Source: Micrococcus sp023147585
Lineage (GTDB): Bacteria; Actinomycetota; Actinomycetes; Actinomycetales; Micrococcaceae
Reading direction: 5' to 3'
Assembly: GCF_044872765.1 (NCBI RefSeq)
Contig: NZ_CP085253.1
Location: forward strand, 124,001 to 188,000
DNA length: 64,000 nt
Numbering within the stretch: position 1 is the first letter of the stretch; each line of letters opens with the position of its first letter. The notes beneath the pieces are model-generated. The model was not told the DNA's origin, ran no database searches, and worked only from the letters and a program-made list of their open reading frames with translations. Of this stretch, positions 9,653-18,378 are shown in pieces. Made by a program: the position numbers and the translations under genes.

Positions 9653-10467
9653 GCCGCGCCGCGGGGGCCGGCGGCCCGTCGGCCCCCGCGTGGGACGGGG
9701 TCCTCTTCGACCTCGACGACACGCTGCTGGACCTGCGCACGGCCCAGCACGCCGCGTTCCACGCCACCATGCGCCACCAGTGGGCCGGGGTGGGCGGCGT
9801 GGCCCCAGGGGTGCTCGCGGCAGCCGTCGAGGCGTTCGCCACGGACGCCGACGGCCACTACGACCGCTACCTCGCCGGCGAGCTGACCTTCGCGGGGCAG
9901 CGGCTGGCCCGGGCTCGTTCGGCGCTCGAGCGCCTGGGCGCGCCCGCGGAGGCGGCCGAGCCGCTCCAGGCGCTGTGGCTCACGGACTACGAGGACGAGA
10001 TCCGCGCGCACTGGGCGCTCTTCCCTGCGACGGCGGACGTGCTGGCCGCGGTGCGCGCGTCCGGCCGCGCGGTGGGGATCGTCACGAACAACGTGGAGGA
10101 GTACCAGCGGGGCAAGGCGGACGCGCTCGGCCTGGACTGGGTGCGCGTGCTCATCGGCTCGGACACGGCCGGTGCCCCCAAGCCGGACCCCGCGCCGTTC
10201 CTCGCCGGGTGCGCGCGGATGGGGACCGAGCCGGCCCGCACGCTCATGGTGGGGGACAGCCTGTCCAGCGACGTCGCCGGGGCTCGCGGCGCCGGGCTGG
10301 TCCCCGTCTGGCTCGCGCCCGACGACGCGGGGGTCCCGCGCGACGCCACGGCGCCCGAGCCCGATCAGGACCCGGCGGCCGATGCCGCCCCCGTCGCGCC
10401 GCGCTGGGACGCGGAGCGGGAGTGCTGGCGGATGGACGCCGTCGGCGGCCTGCTCACCTGGCTCTGA
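9649..10467 (+). CDS. HAD-superfamily hydrolase (phosphatase-like)
   Basis: A 272-residue HAD phosphatase with all four motifs: motif I FDLDDTLLD with nucleophile D21 and D23, motif II VTNN, the lysine of motif III in APKPDPAPF, and motif IV GDSLSSDVAGARGAG. A helical cap lies between motifs I and II, as in phosphoglycolate phosphatase/YjjG-type enzymes. The substrate is not determinable. The GTG start overlaps the gltX stop as GTGA, so translation is probably coupled to gltX. Residues from about 225 on form an Asp/Pro/Ala-rich tail. Confidence 0.85.
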   Translation: MSRAAGAGGPSAPAWDGVLFDLDDTLLDLRTAQHAAFHATMRHQWAGVGGVAPGVLAAAVEAFATDADGHYDRYLAGELTFAGQRLARARSALERLGAPAEAAEPLQALWLTDYEDEIRAHWALFPATADVLAAVRASGRAVGIVTNNVEEYQRGKADALGLDWVRVLIGSDTAGAPKPDPAPFLAGCARMGTEPARTLMVGDSLSSDVAGARGAGLVPVWLAPDDAGVPRDATAPEPDQDPAADAAPVAPRWDAERECWRMDAVGGLLTWL

Positions 10468-10475
10468 CGCCGATG

Positions 10476-10504
10476 TTGCGTGGGCGCCGGGCATGGGGTA
10501 GAGT
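10476..10504 (+). promoter_or_regulatory. Promoter of the tRNA-Gln/Glu cluster
   Basis: TTGCGT (10476-10481) and TAGAGT (10499-10504) are separated by 17 bases, a good housekeeping-type promoter. Predicted start is about 10511, some 70 bases before tRNA-Gln. Confidence 0.6.
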
Positions 10505-10581
10505 TCCTACTCGTTGCCGGAGAGGTCCGGGGACATCCAGCTTGTGAATAGCACTGGTGGCAAGCGATGCTTGACATGCAG

Positions 10582-10653
10582 TGGGGTATGGTGTAATTGG
10601 CAACACAACGGTTTCTGGTACCGTCATTCTAGGTTCGAGTCCTGGTACCCCAG
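10582..10653 (+). tRNA. tRNA-Gln (anticodon CTG)
   Basis: A 72-base cloverleaf. The acceptor arms TGGGGTA (10582-10588) and TACCCCA (10646-10652) pair fully, the anticodon stem ACGGT/ACCGT encloses loop TTCTGGT with anticodon CTG, and the T-arm contains GGTTCGAGTCC. The 3' CCA is not encoded. Confidence 0.95.
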
Positions 10654-10696
10654 CGAGTCTTCGACTCAGTGAGCGCTGACAGCAGTCGGCGCGCAC

Positions 10697-10769
10697 GGCC
10701 CCATCGTATAGCGGCCTAGTACGCCGCCCTCTCACGGCGGTAACGCGGGTTCAAATCCCGCTGGGGTCA
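10697..10769 (+). tRNA. tRNA-Glu (anticodon CTC), copy 1
   Basis: A 73-base cloverleaf. Acceptor arms GGCCCCA and TGGGGTC (one G-T pair), anticodon stem CCGCC/GGCGG around loop CTCTCAC with anticodon CTC, and T-loop GGTTCAAATCC. CCA is not encoded. It lies 43 bases after tRNA-Gln. Confidence 0.95.
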
Positions 10770-10888
10770 CGCACGCATCACGTCCACGGACGCGGTGCAC
10801 GGACGGTCATACGAGCCGTCCACCTGCTCGGTGAGGCAGGCGCACAGAACTCTCCACCCGCTTCCGGCAGCGATGCCGGGGGCAGCTC

Positions 10889-10961
10889 GGCCCCATCGTA
10901 TAGCGGCCTAGTACGCCGCCCTCTCACGGCGGTAACGCGGGTTCAAATCCCGCTGGGGTCA
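10889..10961 (+). tRNA. tRNA-Glu (anticodon CTC), copy 2
   Basis: Identical over all 73 bases to the copy at 10697-10769, with matching bases also just outside both ends. The 119-base spacer between them is not duplicated. Confidence 0.95.
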
Positions 10962-10970
10962 CGTGAGTGA

Positions 10971-11002
10971 CGCAAGCCCGGTCCATCTGGACCGGGCTTG
11001 CG
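10971..11002 (+). terminator. Terminator hairpin of the tRNA cluster
   Basis: CGCAAGCCCGGTCC (10971-10984) and its exact reverse complement (10989-11002) form a 14-base stem with loop ATCT, 9 bases after the last tRNA. Confidence 0.8.
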
Positions 11003-11059
11003 CCGTCTCCGGGGCAGTGCCCACCCGTCCTGTTCCGGGCCCGGACGGGCCCCTCGTGT

Positions 11060-11065
11060 GAGAAT
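11060..11065 (+). promoter_or_regulatory. Possible -10 box of the GTPase pair
   Basis: GAGAAT, preceded by TGT as in an extended -10, ends 7 bases before GTG 11073. It departs from the TANNNT seen elsewhere. Confidence 0.35.
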
Positions 11066-11072
11066 GGGACGC

Positions 11073-12983
11073 GTGCATCCCACTGACGAGAACGCCGCCA
11101 CTCCGCCGCAGGGCACCGCCACGCCGGGCATCGACACCGCCGTCCGCCGCGTACGCGACCACGTCGCCGACCTGGACCTCGGCTTCGAGACGCCGTCCGC
11201 GCAGGCGGACCGGGCCGAGCGCGAGCGCACCCTCCACCAGATCGACGACTACGTCCTTCCCCGCCTCGACTCCCTCGACGCCCCCCTGCTGGCCGTCGTC
11301 GGCGGCTCGACCGGCGCGGGCAAGTCGACCCTGGTCAACGCCCTCGTGGGGCGCCTGGTCTCCCGCTCCTCGGCCCTGCGCCCCACCACACGCCAGCCCC
11401 TGCTCGTGCACAACCCGGCCGACGCCGCGTGGTTCACCGGCCCCCGCGTGCTGCCGGACCTGGCCCGCGTGACCGTGCACCGCACGGAGGCCGGCGGCCC
11501 CGTGGAGCCGGACTCGAACGCGATGGACACGGTCGCGCTCGTCGCGGAGCCCTCCCTGCCCGCCGGCATCGCGCTGGTGGACGCCCCGGACATCGACTCC
11601 GTGGCCGACCAGAACCGCGCCCTGGCCCGCCAGCTCCTCGAGGCCGCGGACCTGTGGATCTTCACGACGACGGCGCACCGCTACGCCGACGCCGTCCCGT
11701 GGCAGCTCCTCGACCAGGCGGCCGCCCGCGACATCACGGTCGCCGTCGTGCTGGGCCGCGTGCCTGAGGGCGACGCCGAGTCCATCACCCCCGACCTCCA
11801 GCGCATGCTCACCGAGCACGGCCTGCCCGACGCCCGCATCCACGTGATCCCGGAGACGCGCTTCGACGAGACGGGCCTGCTCCCGCAGGAGCATGTGGCC
11901 AGCCTCCGCGCGTGGCTCGAGGAGCTCGCGCACGACGCCCAGACCCGCTCCGCCGTGGCCCGCCGCACCGTGGACGGCGTCCTCGCGCAGCTCGCGGACC
12001 GGGTGGAGGACCTCGCCCGCGCCGAGGAGGACCAACAGGTGGCCGCAGCCGGCCTGGCCCGCTCCGTCACGGACGCCACCGAGCAGGCCGTGGAGACCGT
12101 CCAGCACGCCACCTCGGACGGGACGCTCCTGCGCGGGGAGGTGCTGGCCCGCTGGCAGGACTTCGTGGGCACCGGCGAGTTCTTCCGCGGAGTCGAGAGC
12201 GCGATCGGCCGCATCCGCGACCGCGTGACCGCCCTCGTGCGCGGCCGCCCGGCCCCGGTGGAGGAGGTCGAGTCGGCGCTCGAGACCGGGCTGCACGCCG
12301 TCATGGTGGAGGCCGTCGCCACGGCCGCGGAGCAGGTGGAGCGCCGCTGGGCGGCCGAGCCCGCGGGCCGTGCCCTCGTGGCCGGCCGTGACCTCGGCGC
12401 GCTGCCCGCGGACGTGTCCGAGCGCGCCGCCGCCGTGGTCCGCACGTGGCAGCAGGACGTGCTGTCGCTCATCGAGGAGGAGGGCGCCGGCCGCCGCACC
12501 AGGGCTCGCCTGGCCGCCTTCGGCGTCAACGCGGCCGCCGTGTCCCTCATGGTCCTCTCGTTCGCCTCCACCGCGGGGCTGGCCGGCATCGAGGTCGGGA
12601 TCGCCGGCGGCGCCGCCGTGGTGGGCCAGAAGCTGCTCGAGTCGATCTTCGGCGAGGACGCCGTGCGCCGCATGGCCAAGCGCGCCAACGACCTCCTCGA
12701 GGTCCGGGTGCGGACGCTGCTCGAGGAGGTCCTCGCGGGCCGCTTCCTGCCGCTGCTCGCCCTGGACCGCGACCCCTCGGACACCGCGGCGCTGCGCGCC
12801 CTCGTCCCGACCCTGCGTCGCGGCGTGGAGGCCGGCCTCGACGGCCACCCCGGTGAGGAGGGCGATGCGCCCGCCCTTCCCGGCGTCGACCTCACCGCGG
12901 CCGCACCGGCCGAGCGGAGGACCCCTCCCGCCGACGTCGTCGAGGGCCGCCTCGTCGCCGAGTCCGAGGAGGACGCCCGATGA
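11073..12983 (+). CDS. Dynamin-like GTPase with C-terminal membrane segment
   Basis: A 636-residue protein whose GTPase domain starts with the P-loop GGSTGAGKST (residues 77-86), followed by switch I RPTTRQP and the G3 region LVDAPDIDSV. A long helical region follows, then a hydrophobic hairpin around AAAVSLMVLSFASTAGLAG and GIAGGAAVVG that may insert in the membrane. This layout resembles bacterial dynamin-like and YfjP-type GTPases, which act on membranes; the exact role is unknown. The start is uncertain: GTG 11073 fits a leaderless start, ATG 11064 is the alternative, and neither has a ribosome-binding site. Its stop overlaps the ATG of the second GTPase, so the pair is translationally coupled. 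Confidence 0.75.
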   Translation: MHPTDENAATPPQGTATPGIDTAVRRVRDHVADLDLGFETPSAQADRAERERTLHQIDDYVLPRLDSLDAPLLAVVGGSTGAGKSTLVNALVGRLVSRSSALRPTTRQPLLVHNPADAAWFTGPRVLPDLARVTVHRTEAGGPVEPDSNAMDTVALVAEPSLPAGIALVDAPDIDSVADQNRALARQLLEAADLWIFTTTAHRYADAVPWQLLDQAAARDITVAVVLGRVPEGDAESITPDLQRMLTEHGLPDARIHVIPETRFDETGLLPQEHVASLRAWLEELAHDAQTRSAVARRTVDGVLAQLADRVEDLARAEEDQQVAAAGLARSVTDATEQAVETVQHATSDGTLLRGEVLARWQDFVGTGEFFRGVESAIGRIRDRVTALVRGRPAPVEEVESALETGLHAVMVEAVATAAEQVERRWAAEPAGRALVAGRDLGALPADVSERAAAVVRTWQQDVLSLIEEEGAGRRTRARLAAFGVNAAAVSLMVLSFASTAGLAGIEVGIAGGAAVVGQKLLESIFGEDAVRRMAKRANDLLEVRVRTLLEEVLAGRFLPLLALDRDPSDTAALRALVPTLRRGVEAGLDGHPGEEGDAPALPGVDLTAAAPAERRTPPADVVEGRLVAESEEDAR

Positions 12984-14743
12984 GCCGCGCCGTCGCCACC
13001 CTGGACGAGCGCCTGAGCGCACTCGGCGAGGCCGCCGACCTGGGGCGGAACCGCCTGCCGGACGGGCCCGTGGACACCGCCGAGGCCGCCGTGCGCGCCG
13101 CGGGCGAGCGCCGCTCCCTGTCCGCCGAGCACACCGTGGTCGGCTTCTTCGGGGCCACCGGCTCCGGCAAGTCGTCCCTGTTCAACGCGCTGACCGGGCG
13201 TGACCTCGCCCGCGTGGCCGCCACCCGCCCGACCACGTCCGAGCCGCTCGCGGCGGTGTGGGGCGTGCGCCACGGCCAGGGCCTCGGCGGCGGCCCGGAC
13301 GCGGACGGCACGGGGGAGGGCGGCGGCGCCGCGGCCCTGCTCGACTGGCTCGGCGTCACGCGCCGCCACCTGCTGGACGAGGCCCCCGTGCTCGACGGCG
13401 GCCGGAGCGGGTTCCTCGGCATCGGCCACAAGGACGGCGCGGACGCCACGGGCCTCATCCTGCTCGACCTGCCGGACATCGACTCGGTGGAGCTGAACAA
13501 CCGGGAGATCACGTCCAAGCTGGCGGGCCACGTGGACGTGCTCGTGTGGGTCGTGGACCCGGAGAAGTACGCGGACGCCGTGATCCACCGCGACTTCCTC
13601 GCCACGATGGGCTCGCACGCCGCCGTCACGCTCGTGCTGCTGAACCAGGTGGACCGCCTCACCGTGGCGGACCGGGACACCGTGCTCGCCTCGCTGCGCC
13701 ACATGCTCACGGGCCACGGCCTCGCGGACGTGCGCGTCCTGCCGGTCTCCGCCCGCACGGGCGAGGGGCTCGATGAGGTCGGCCGCCAGCTCGCGTCGAT
13801 CGTCGCGGCCCGGGGCGCCGCCGTCGAGCGCCTGGGCGCCGACGTGGCCGCCCGGGCCGATGACCTCTCCGCGGCCTCCGGCACGGGCGATCCCGCCGGC
13901 GTCACGGACGGGCTCGAGCACCGCCTCGGCAAGGACCTCGCGGTGGCCGGCGGCGTGCCGGCCGTGGTGCGCGCGGTGGAGGGCTCCTACCGCCTCCGCT
14001 CGGCCAAGCAGACCAGCTGGCCGGTGCTGCGCTGGATGCACTCCTTCCGGGCCGATCCGCTGCGCCGCCTCCACCTCATGCCCGAGCGGGCCTCCGCCCG
14101 CCGCGACCGGGACGAGATCGAACGCGACCCCGCGGTGCACCGCACCTCGCTGCCCACGCGCACGGGGACCCAGCGGGCCGTCGTCGAGGGCGCTGTGCGC
14201 ACCGTGGTCACGGAGGCGTCCGCGGGCGCGCCGGAGCCGTGGGCCGCGTCCATCCGCCGTGCCGGCCGCGCAGAGCTCGACGCCGTCCCGGACGCCGTGG
14301 ACCAGGCGATCTCCGCCACCGACCTGGGTGCCGCCCAGGGCAGCTGGTGGTGGCCCGTCCTGAACGTGCTGCAGTGGCTCGCGCTGCTGACCGCGGTGGT
14401 CGGCGCAGGCTGGCTCGGCCTGCTGGCCCTCGCCGTGTACCTGCAGTTCGCGCTCCCGCCGGCGCCGAGCGTGGAGGGCTTCCCGATCCCGACGCTGCTG
14501 CTGGTCGGCGGCCTCGCGCTCGGCCTGCTGCTGGCGCTCCTGGCGGTCCCGCTCACGCGCTGGACCGCGGCGGCGCGCGGCCGCCGCGCCCGCCGTCGCC
14601 TCGAGGAGTCGACGACGGCGGTGGGCCGCCGCCTCGTGGTGGACCCCGTGACCGCCGAGATCGAGCGCTACCACCGCTTCCAGTCCGCGATCGGGACGGC
14701 GGCGGGCACGTCCGCCCGCGGCCGGGGACGGGCGCGCCGGTGA
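12980..14743 (+). CDS. YfjP-like membrane GTPase
   Basis: A 587-residue GTPase coupled to the preceding gene by an ATGA overlap. The P-loop is GATGSGKSS (58-66), G2 lies in TRPTTSEP, G3 is LLDLPDIDSVE and the G4-like motif is LLNQVDRL. After about residue 440 two hydrophobic segments, LNVLQWLALLTAVVGAG and IPTLLLVGGLALGLLLALLAV, predict a C-terminal membrane hairpin, and the tail is Arg-rich. Paired large GTPases with membrane tails suggest heteromeric assembly on the inner membrane, by analogy with tandem bacterial dynamins; this is inference. thiL begins in its stop codon (GTGA), though the functions look unrelated. Confidence 0.75.
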   Translation: MSRAVATLDERLSALGEAADLGRNRLPDGPVDTAEAAVRAAGERRSLSAEHTVVGFFGATGSGKSSLFNALTGRDLARVAATRPTTSEPLAAVWGVRHGQGLGGGPDADGTGEGGGAAALLDWLGVTRRHLLDEAPVLDGGRSGFLGIGHKDGADATGLILLDLPDIDSVELNNREITSKLAGHVDVLVWVVDPEKYADAVIHRDFLATMGSHAAVTLVLLNQVDRLTVADRDTVLASLRHMLTGHGLADVRVLPVSARTGEGLDEVGRQLASIVAARGAAVERLGADVAARADDLSAASGTGDPAGVTDGLEHRLGKDLAVAGGVPAVVRAVEGSYRLRSAKQTSWPVLRWMHSFRADPLRRLHLMPERASARRDRDEIERDPAVHRTSLPTRTGTQRAVVEGAVRTVVTEASAGAPEPWAASIRRAGRAELDAVPDAVDQAISATDLGAAQGSWWWPVLNVLQWLALLTAVVGAGWLGLLALAVYLQFALPPAPSVEGFPIPTLLLVGGLALGLLLALLAVPLTRWTAAARGRRARRRLEESTTAVGRRLVVDPVTAEIERYHRFQSAIGTAAGTSARGRGRARR

Positions 14744-15897
14744 CGGGTCCCGGTGGTGCCGGCCTCACGGTCGGCGAGCTGTCCGAAGAGGGCCTCCTGG
14801 AGATCATCCAGGGGGCCCTTGCCCCTGCCAGTGCCCCCGCGCTGTGGCCGGCCGACTCCGTTCCGCCCGGGGACGACGCCGCCGTCGTCCCCGCCCCGCG
14901 CGGCGCCGTGGTGGTCTCCACGGACGCCATGGGCGAGGGCACGGACTTCCTGCTGATGTGGCCTGCCGGGGTGCGCACGCGGGGCTACGACGCCGGCTGG
15001 AAGGCCGCCGCGCAGAACCTCTCCGACATCAACGCGATGGGGGCGAGCTCCTCCGCGCTCGTCACGGCGCTGACGCTCCCGGAGGGCACGGACGTCGCGT
15101 GGGTCCGCGGGTTCGCGCGGGGGATCGCGGGCGCCATCGCCCGGCTCGGCGCCGGCGGGTGCCGCGCCGCGGGCGGCGACCTCGGCACGGGGGAGCGGAT
15201 CCAGGCCGCCGTGACGGTGCTCGGGGATCCGGGTGCGGGGGTGCTGGAGCGCCGACCGCGGCGCGCGGAGGACCGGGACCGCCTGCTCGCCGAGGGCGCG
15301 GACCTGGTCCACTGCCAGGTGCTCGGGGGACTCGTCGGCGGCGGACCGGGCTGGGCTGCCGCCGGGCTGCGCCTCCTGCTGACCGAGCGGGCCGAGCTCG
15401 AGCGCCGCTGGGACGCCCTGCCCGCGGAGCAGCGGCCGGGCGCCCGCGAGATCGCGCGCGCCGTCCGGGGGCAGCTGCGCCCGCGGCCGCCCCTCGCCGC
15501 GGGACCGGCCGCGCTGGCCGCCGGGGTGCTCACGCTCATGGACGTCTCCGACGGGATCGGCCGGGACGCGCACCGCATGGCGCGGGCCTGCGGCACGGGG
15601 GCCTCGGGCGGTCGGGTCGAGGACGGCCGGGCACGGACCCTGACCCCGTGGGTGGCCGACACCTGGGTGGCCGAGGTCGCCCGTCCGCTGGGGCCCGTGG
15701 CCGCGCTGGCCGGCGTCGCGCCGGAGGCCCTGGTTCTCGCAGGCGGCGAGGACTACGGGGTGGTGGGCCTGGCCTGGCCGGAGACCGCGCTGCCGGCGGG
15801 CTTCACCCGGATCGGGCGGATGCTCCCGGCCGGCGCCGAACCACCGGCCGGCCATCGGCCCCTGCCCGAGCGAGGCTGGGACCACTTCGGCGGCTGA
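14740..15897 (+). CDS. thiL: Thiamine-monophosphate kinase
   Basis: Phosphorylates thiamine monophosphate to the active cofactor thiamine diphosphate. The 385-residue protein has the PurM/ThiL-type ATP-binding fold: ELSEEGLLEII at the start, GDDAAVV metal-ligand motif, STDAMGEGTDF, WKAAAQNLSDINAMGA with the conserved N and D residues, and later LMDVSDGIGRD and LAGGEDYGVV. It is somewhat longer than usual because of an inserted segment at about residues 165-225. The GTG start overlaps the GTPase stop. It faces the UDP-glucose dehydrogenase gene across a 43-base gap that holds only weak GC-rich inverted repeats. Confidence 0.9.
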   Translation: MTGPGGAGLTVGELSEEGLLEIIQGALAPASAPALWPADSVPPGDDAAVVPAPRGAVVVSTDAMGEGTDFLLMWPAGVRTRGYDAGWKAAAQNLSDINAMGASSSALVTALTLPEGTDVAWVRGFARGIAGAIARLGAGGCRAAGGDLGTGERIQAAVTVLGDPGAGVLERRPRRAEDRDRLLAEGADLVHCQVLGGLVGGGPGWAAAGLRLLLTERAELERRWDALPAEQRPGAREIARAVRGQLRPRPPLAAGPAALAAGVLTLMDVSDGIGRDAHRMARACGTGASGGRVEDGRARTLTPWVADTWVAEVARPLGPVAALAGVAPEALVLAGGEDYGVVGLAWPETALPAGFTRIGRMLPAGAEPPAGHRPLPERGWDHFGG

Positions 15898-15940
15898 CGC
15901 GCCTCGGGCTGTCGCGCGCCGGGGCCGATGGCCGGCGGCC

Positions 15941-17434
15941 TCAGCGCCGCGCGGTGACCGACGCGGGGTCGAACCGGTGGCCCAGCCCCGTGACGGCCCA
16001 GCCGGCGGCCTCCCACGCGGCGGTGTCCAGCACGTTGCGGCCGTCGATCAGCAGCCGGTCGGCGACCTTGCCGCCCACGGCCTCCGGGTCCATCTCCCGG
16101 AACTCCTGCCACTCGGTCAGCAGGAGCGTCAGCTCGGCGCCCTCCACGGCCTCGTCCAGCGAGCCGACGTAGTCCAGGCGCGGGAAGCGGGCGGCCGCGT
16201 TGGCGCTGCCCTCGGGGTCGTACACCCGCACGTCCGCGCCGGCCGAGTAGAGGCGCGCGGCGACGTCGAGTGCGGGGGAGTCGCGCACGTCGTCGGAGTC
16301 CGGCTTGAAGGTCACGCCGAGCACCGCGATCCGGGCGCCGTTCAGGACCTCCTCGCCCGAGCCCGTCGTCGTGCCGCCGTACGGGCCGGCCGCCGCCGCC
16401 TCGTGGCCGTGGGCCGTGGAGAGCATCTCCACCGCCAGGTCCACCACGCGCTCCCGGCGGCGCAGGTTGATGTCGTCCACCTCGGCGAGGAAGCGCATGG
16501 TGCGGTCCAGGCCGAGCTCGGAGACGCGGGCCTGCAGCGCGCGGATGTCCTTGGGCAGGCAGCCGCCGCCGAAGCCCACGCCGGCGTTCAGGAATCGGCG
16601 GCCGATGCGGGCGTCGTGGCCGATCGCATCCGCCAGCGTGCGGATGTCCCCGCCCACGGTCTCCGTGATCTCGGAGAACGCGTTGATGAAGGAGATCTTC
16701 GTGGCCAGGAACGCGTTCGCGGCGACCTTGACGAGCTCCGCGGTCTCCAGGTCCGTGGAGACCCACGGCGTCTCCGCGGCCAGCTGCCGCGCGTAGACGC
16801 GGCGCAGGATCGGCTCGGCGCGCGGACCGGAGGTGCCGATCACGAGGCGGTCCGGGGTGAGCGTGTCCTGCACGGCGAAGCCCTCGCGCAGGAACTCGGG
16901 GTTCCAGGCGAGCTCGACGTCGCCCGGCAGGCCGGCCGCGGCGCGCACCTCGGCGACGAGGCCGGTCAGGCGCCGCGCGGTGCCCACGGGCACGGTGGAC
17001 TTGCCCACGATCAGGGCGTCCCGGTCGATCGCCTGGGCGAGCGAGGTCACCGCGGCGTCCACATAGGTGAGGTCGGCGGCGGACGAGCCCGCCTGCTGCG
17101 GGGTGCCGACGCCGATGAAGTGCACGTCCGCCCAGCGCGCGGCCTCCTCGACGTCCGTGGTGAACCGCAGGCGGCCGGACTCCACGTGCGTGCGCAGCAG
17201 CTCCGGCAGGCCGGGCTCGTGGAACGGCACCTCGCCGCGGGCCAGCCGCTCGATCTTGGCCGGGTCCACGTCCACGCCCAGGACCTCGAAGCCGAGCTCG
17301 GCCATGCACGCCGCGTGCGTGGCGCCGAGATAGCCGGTGCCGATCACGGACAGACGCGGGCTCGCCGGCCGGCCGACCCCGTCCTCCCGTCCGGTCTCGA
17401 CGGGGCTCGCGGGGGAGGTGCTCGGCTGCGTCAC
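15941..17434 (-). CDS. UDP-glucose 6-dehydrogenase
   Basis: Oxidises UDP-glucose to UDP-glucuronate with two NAD, giving a precursor of acidic surface glycans. The 497-residue protein has an N-terminal Rossmann motif VIGTGYLGATHAACMAELGF, the central domain with LVKVAANAFLATKISFINA, the catalytic cysteine in GVGFGGGCLPKDI, and the C-terminal UDP-binding domain with LGVTFKPDSDDVRDSPAL. The start is GTG with AAGGAGT upstream. Its substrate is the product of galU at 32.7 kb. A paralogous dehydrogenase at 41776 has the features of the UDP-ManNAc enzyme; this one keeps the Ugd-type cysteine loop. It has an unusual loop with GPYGGTTTGSGEEV at about 355-370. Confidence 0.92.
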   Translation of the reverse strand: MTQPSTSPASPVETGREDGVGRPASPRLSVIGTGYLGATHAACMAELGFEVLGVDVDPAKIERLARGEVPFHEPGLPELLRTHVESGRLRFTTDVEEAARWADVHFIGVGTPQQAGSSAADLTYVDAAVTSLAQAIDRDALIVGKSTVPVGTARRLTGLVAEVRAAAGLPGDVELAWNPEFLREGFAVQDTLTPDRLVIGTSGPRAEPILRRVYARQLAAETPWVSTDLETAELVKVAANAFLATKISFINAFSEITETVGGDIRTLADAIGHDARIGRRFLNAGVGFGGGCLPKDIRALQARVSELGLDRTMRFLAEVDDINLRRRERVVDLAVEMLSTAHGHEAAAAGPYGGTTTGSGEEVLNGARIAVLGVTFKPDSDDVRDSPALDVAARLYSAGADVRVYDPEGSANAAARFPRLDYVGSLDEAVEGAELTLLLTEWQEFREMDPEAVGGKVADRLLIDGRNVLDTAAWEAAGWAVTGLGHRFDPASVTARR

Positions 17435-17584
17435 TTCGGACTCCTTGCGGGTGGGGCGGGCGGGGGCGGGCGGGCGACGGACGCCCCAAGGCTAAGCCGG
17501 ACGCGTGAACACGCGCCGAACGCGGCGCGGACGCGGGGTGTTCCCGCGGTGGTCGCGGGACGAACCGGCCGCGGCGGCGCGGAC
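17435..17584. other. Intergenic stretch, nothing assigned
   Basis: 150 bases between two leftward genes. They contain the ribosome-binding site of the dehydrogenase and short GC-rich inverted repeats around 17513-17537, but no convincing promoter or gene. Confidence 0.4.
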
Positions 17585-18361
17585 TCAGGCCTCGCCGGAG
17601 CGGATCAGCTCGGTGAGGCGTGTGGCGGCGGCGACGACGGCCTCGGCGTGCACGCGCCCCGGCTGCCGGGAGAGGCGCTCGAGGGGGCCGGAGATGGAGA
17701 CGGCGGCGATCACGCGGCCACTCGGCCCGCGCACCGGCGCGGACACGGAGGCGACGCCGGGCTCCCGCTCGGCGAGCGACTGCGCCCAGCCGCGGCGGCG
17801 CACGGCCGCGAGCACGGTGGGGGTGAAGACGGCCCCGGCGAGGCCCTCGACGAGACGCTCGTGGTCCTCCCAGGCGAGCAGCACCTGCGCCGCGGATCCG
17901 GCCTTCATGGACATGCGGGCGCCCACCGGGATGGTGTCCCGCAGGCCCCACGGTCGCTCGGCCGAGGCCACGCACACGCGCGAGTCGGCCTGGCGGCGGA
18001 ACACCTGCGCGGACTCGCCCGTGGCGTCCCGCAGCCAGAGCAGGACGGGACCGGAGGCCGTGGTCAGCCGGTCCTCGCCCGCGGCGGAGGCCAGCTCGGC
18101 CAGGCGGGAGCCGAGCACGTAGCGGCCCTGCAGGTCCTTGCCCACGAGGCGGTGGTGAGCGAGCGCCGCCGCGAGGCGGTGCAGTGTGGGACGGGCGATG
18201 CCCGTGGCGGCCACGAGCTGGGCGAGGGTGGCCGGGCCGGACTCGAGCGCGTCCAGGATGGCCACGGACTTGTCCACCACGCCCACGCCGCTCGGGTGGC
18301 GGTGCAGCGCGGGTCCCAGGGCGTCGTTGCCCCGGGGGTCAGGAGAGTGGGGGAGGGTCAT
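17585..18361 (-). CDS. IclR-family transcriptional regulator, LtbR/NdgR type
   Basis: A 258-residue regulator: N-terminal winged helix (GVGVVDKSVAILDALESG, then ATLAQLVAATGIARPTLHRL) and a C-terminal effector-binding domain with GARMSMKAGSAAQVLLAW and VASVSAPVRGPSGRVIAAVSISGP. It is divergent from leuCD, the position of LtbR in Corynebacterium and NdgR in Streptomyces, which control leucine genes. That role is inferred from family and position. The ATG at 18361 is chosen because a TATGAT -10 box ends 6 bases upstream, indicating a leaderless message; the longer frame to 18496 would cross the promoter. The palindrome at 18379-18399 overlaps its -35 region, so autoregulation is likely. Confidence 0.88.
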   Translation of the reverse strand: MTLPHSPDPRGNDALGPALHRHPSGVGVVDKSVAILDALESGPATLAQLVAATGIARPTLHRLAAALAHHRLVGKDLQGRYVLGSRLAELASAAGEDRLTTASGPVLLWLRDATGESAQVFRRQADSRVCVASAERPWGLRDTIPVGARMSMKAGSAAQVLLAWEDHERLVEGLAGAVFTPTVLAAVRRRGWAQSLAEREPGVASVSAPVRGPSGRVIAAVSISGPLERLSRQPGRVHAEAVVAAATRLTELIRSGEA

Positions 18362-18367
18362 GTCGCG

Positions 18368-18373
18368 ATCATA
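18368..18373 (-). promoter_or_regulatory. -10 box of the iclR regulator (leaderless)
   Basis: TATGAT on the minus strand, 6 bases before the ATG. Confidence 0.6.
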
Positions 18374-18378
18374 GCGTC

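Noticed and set aside
10571..10576. TTGACA just before tRNA-Gln as a -35 element
   Set aside because: The matching -10 position would lie inside the tRNA gene; the TTGCGT-17-TAGAGT pair upstream is a better promoter.
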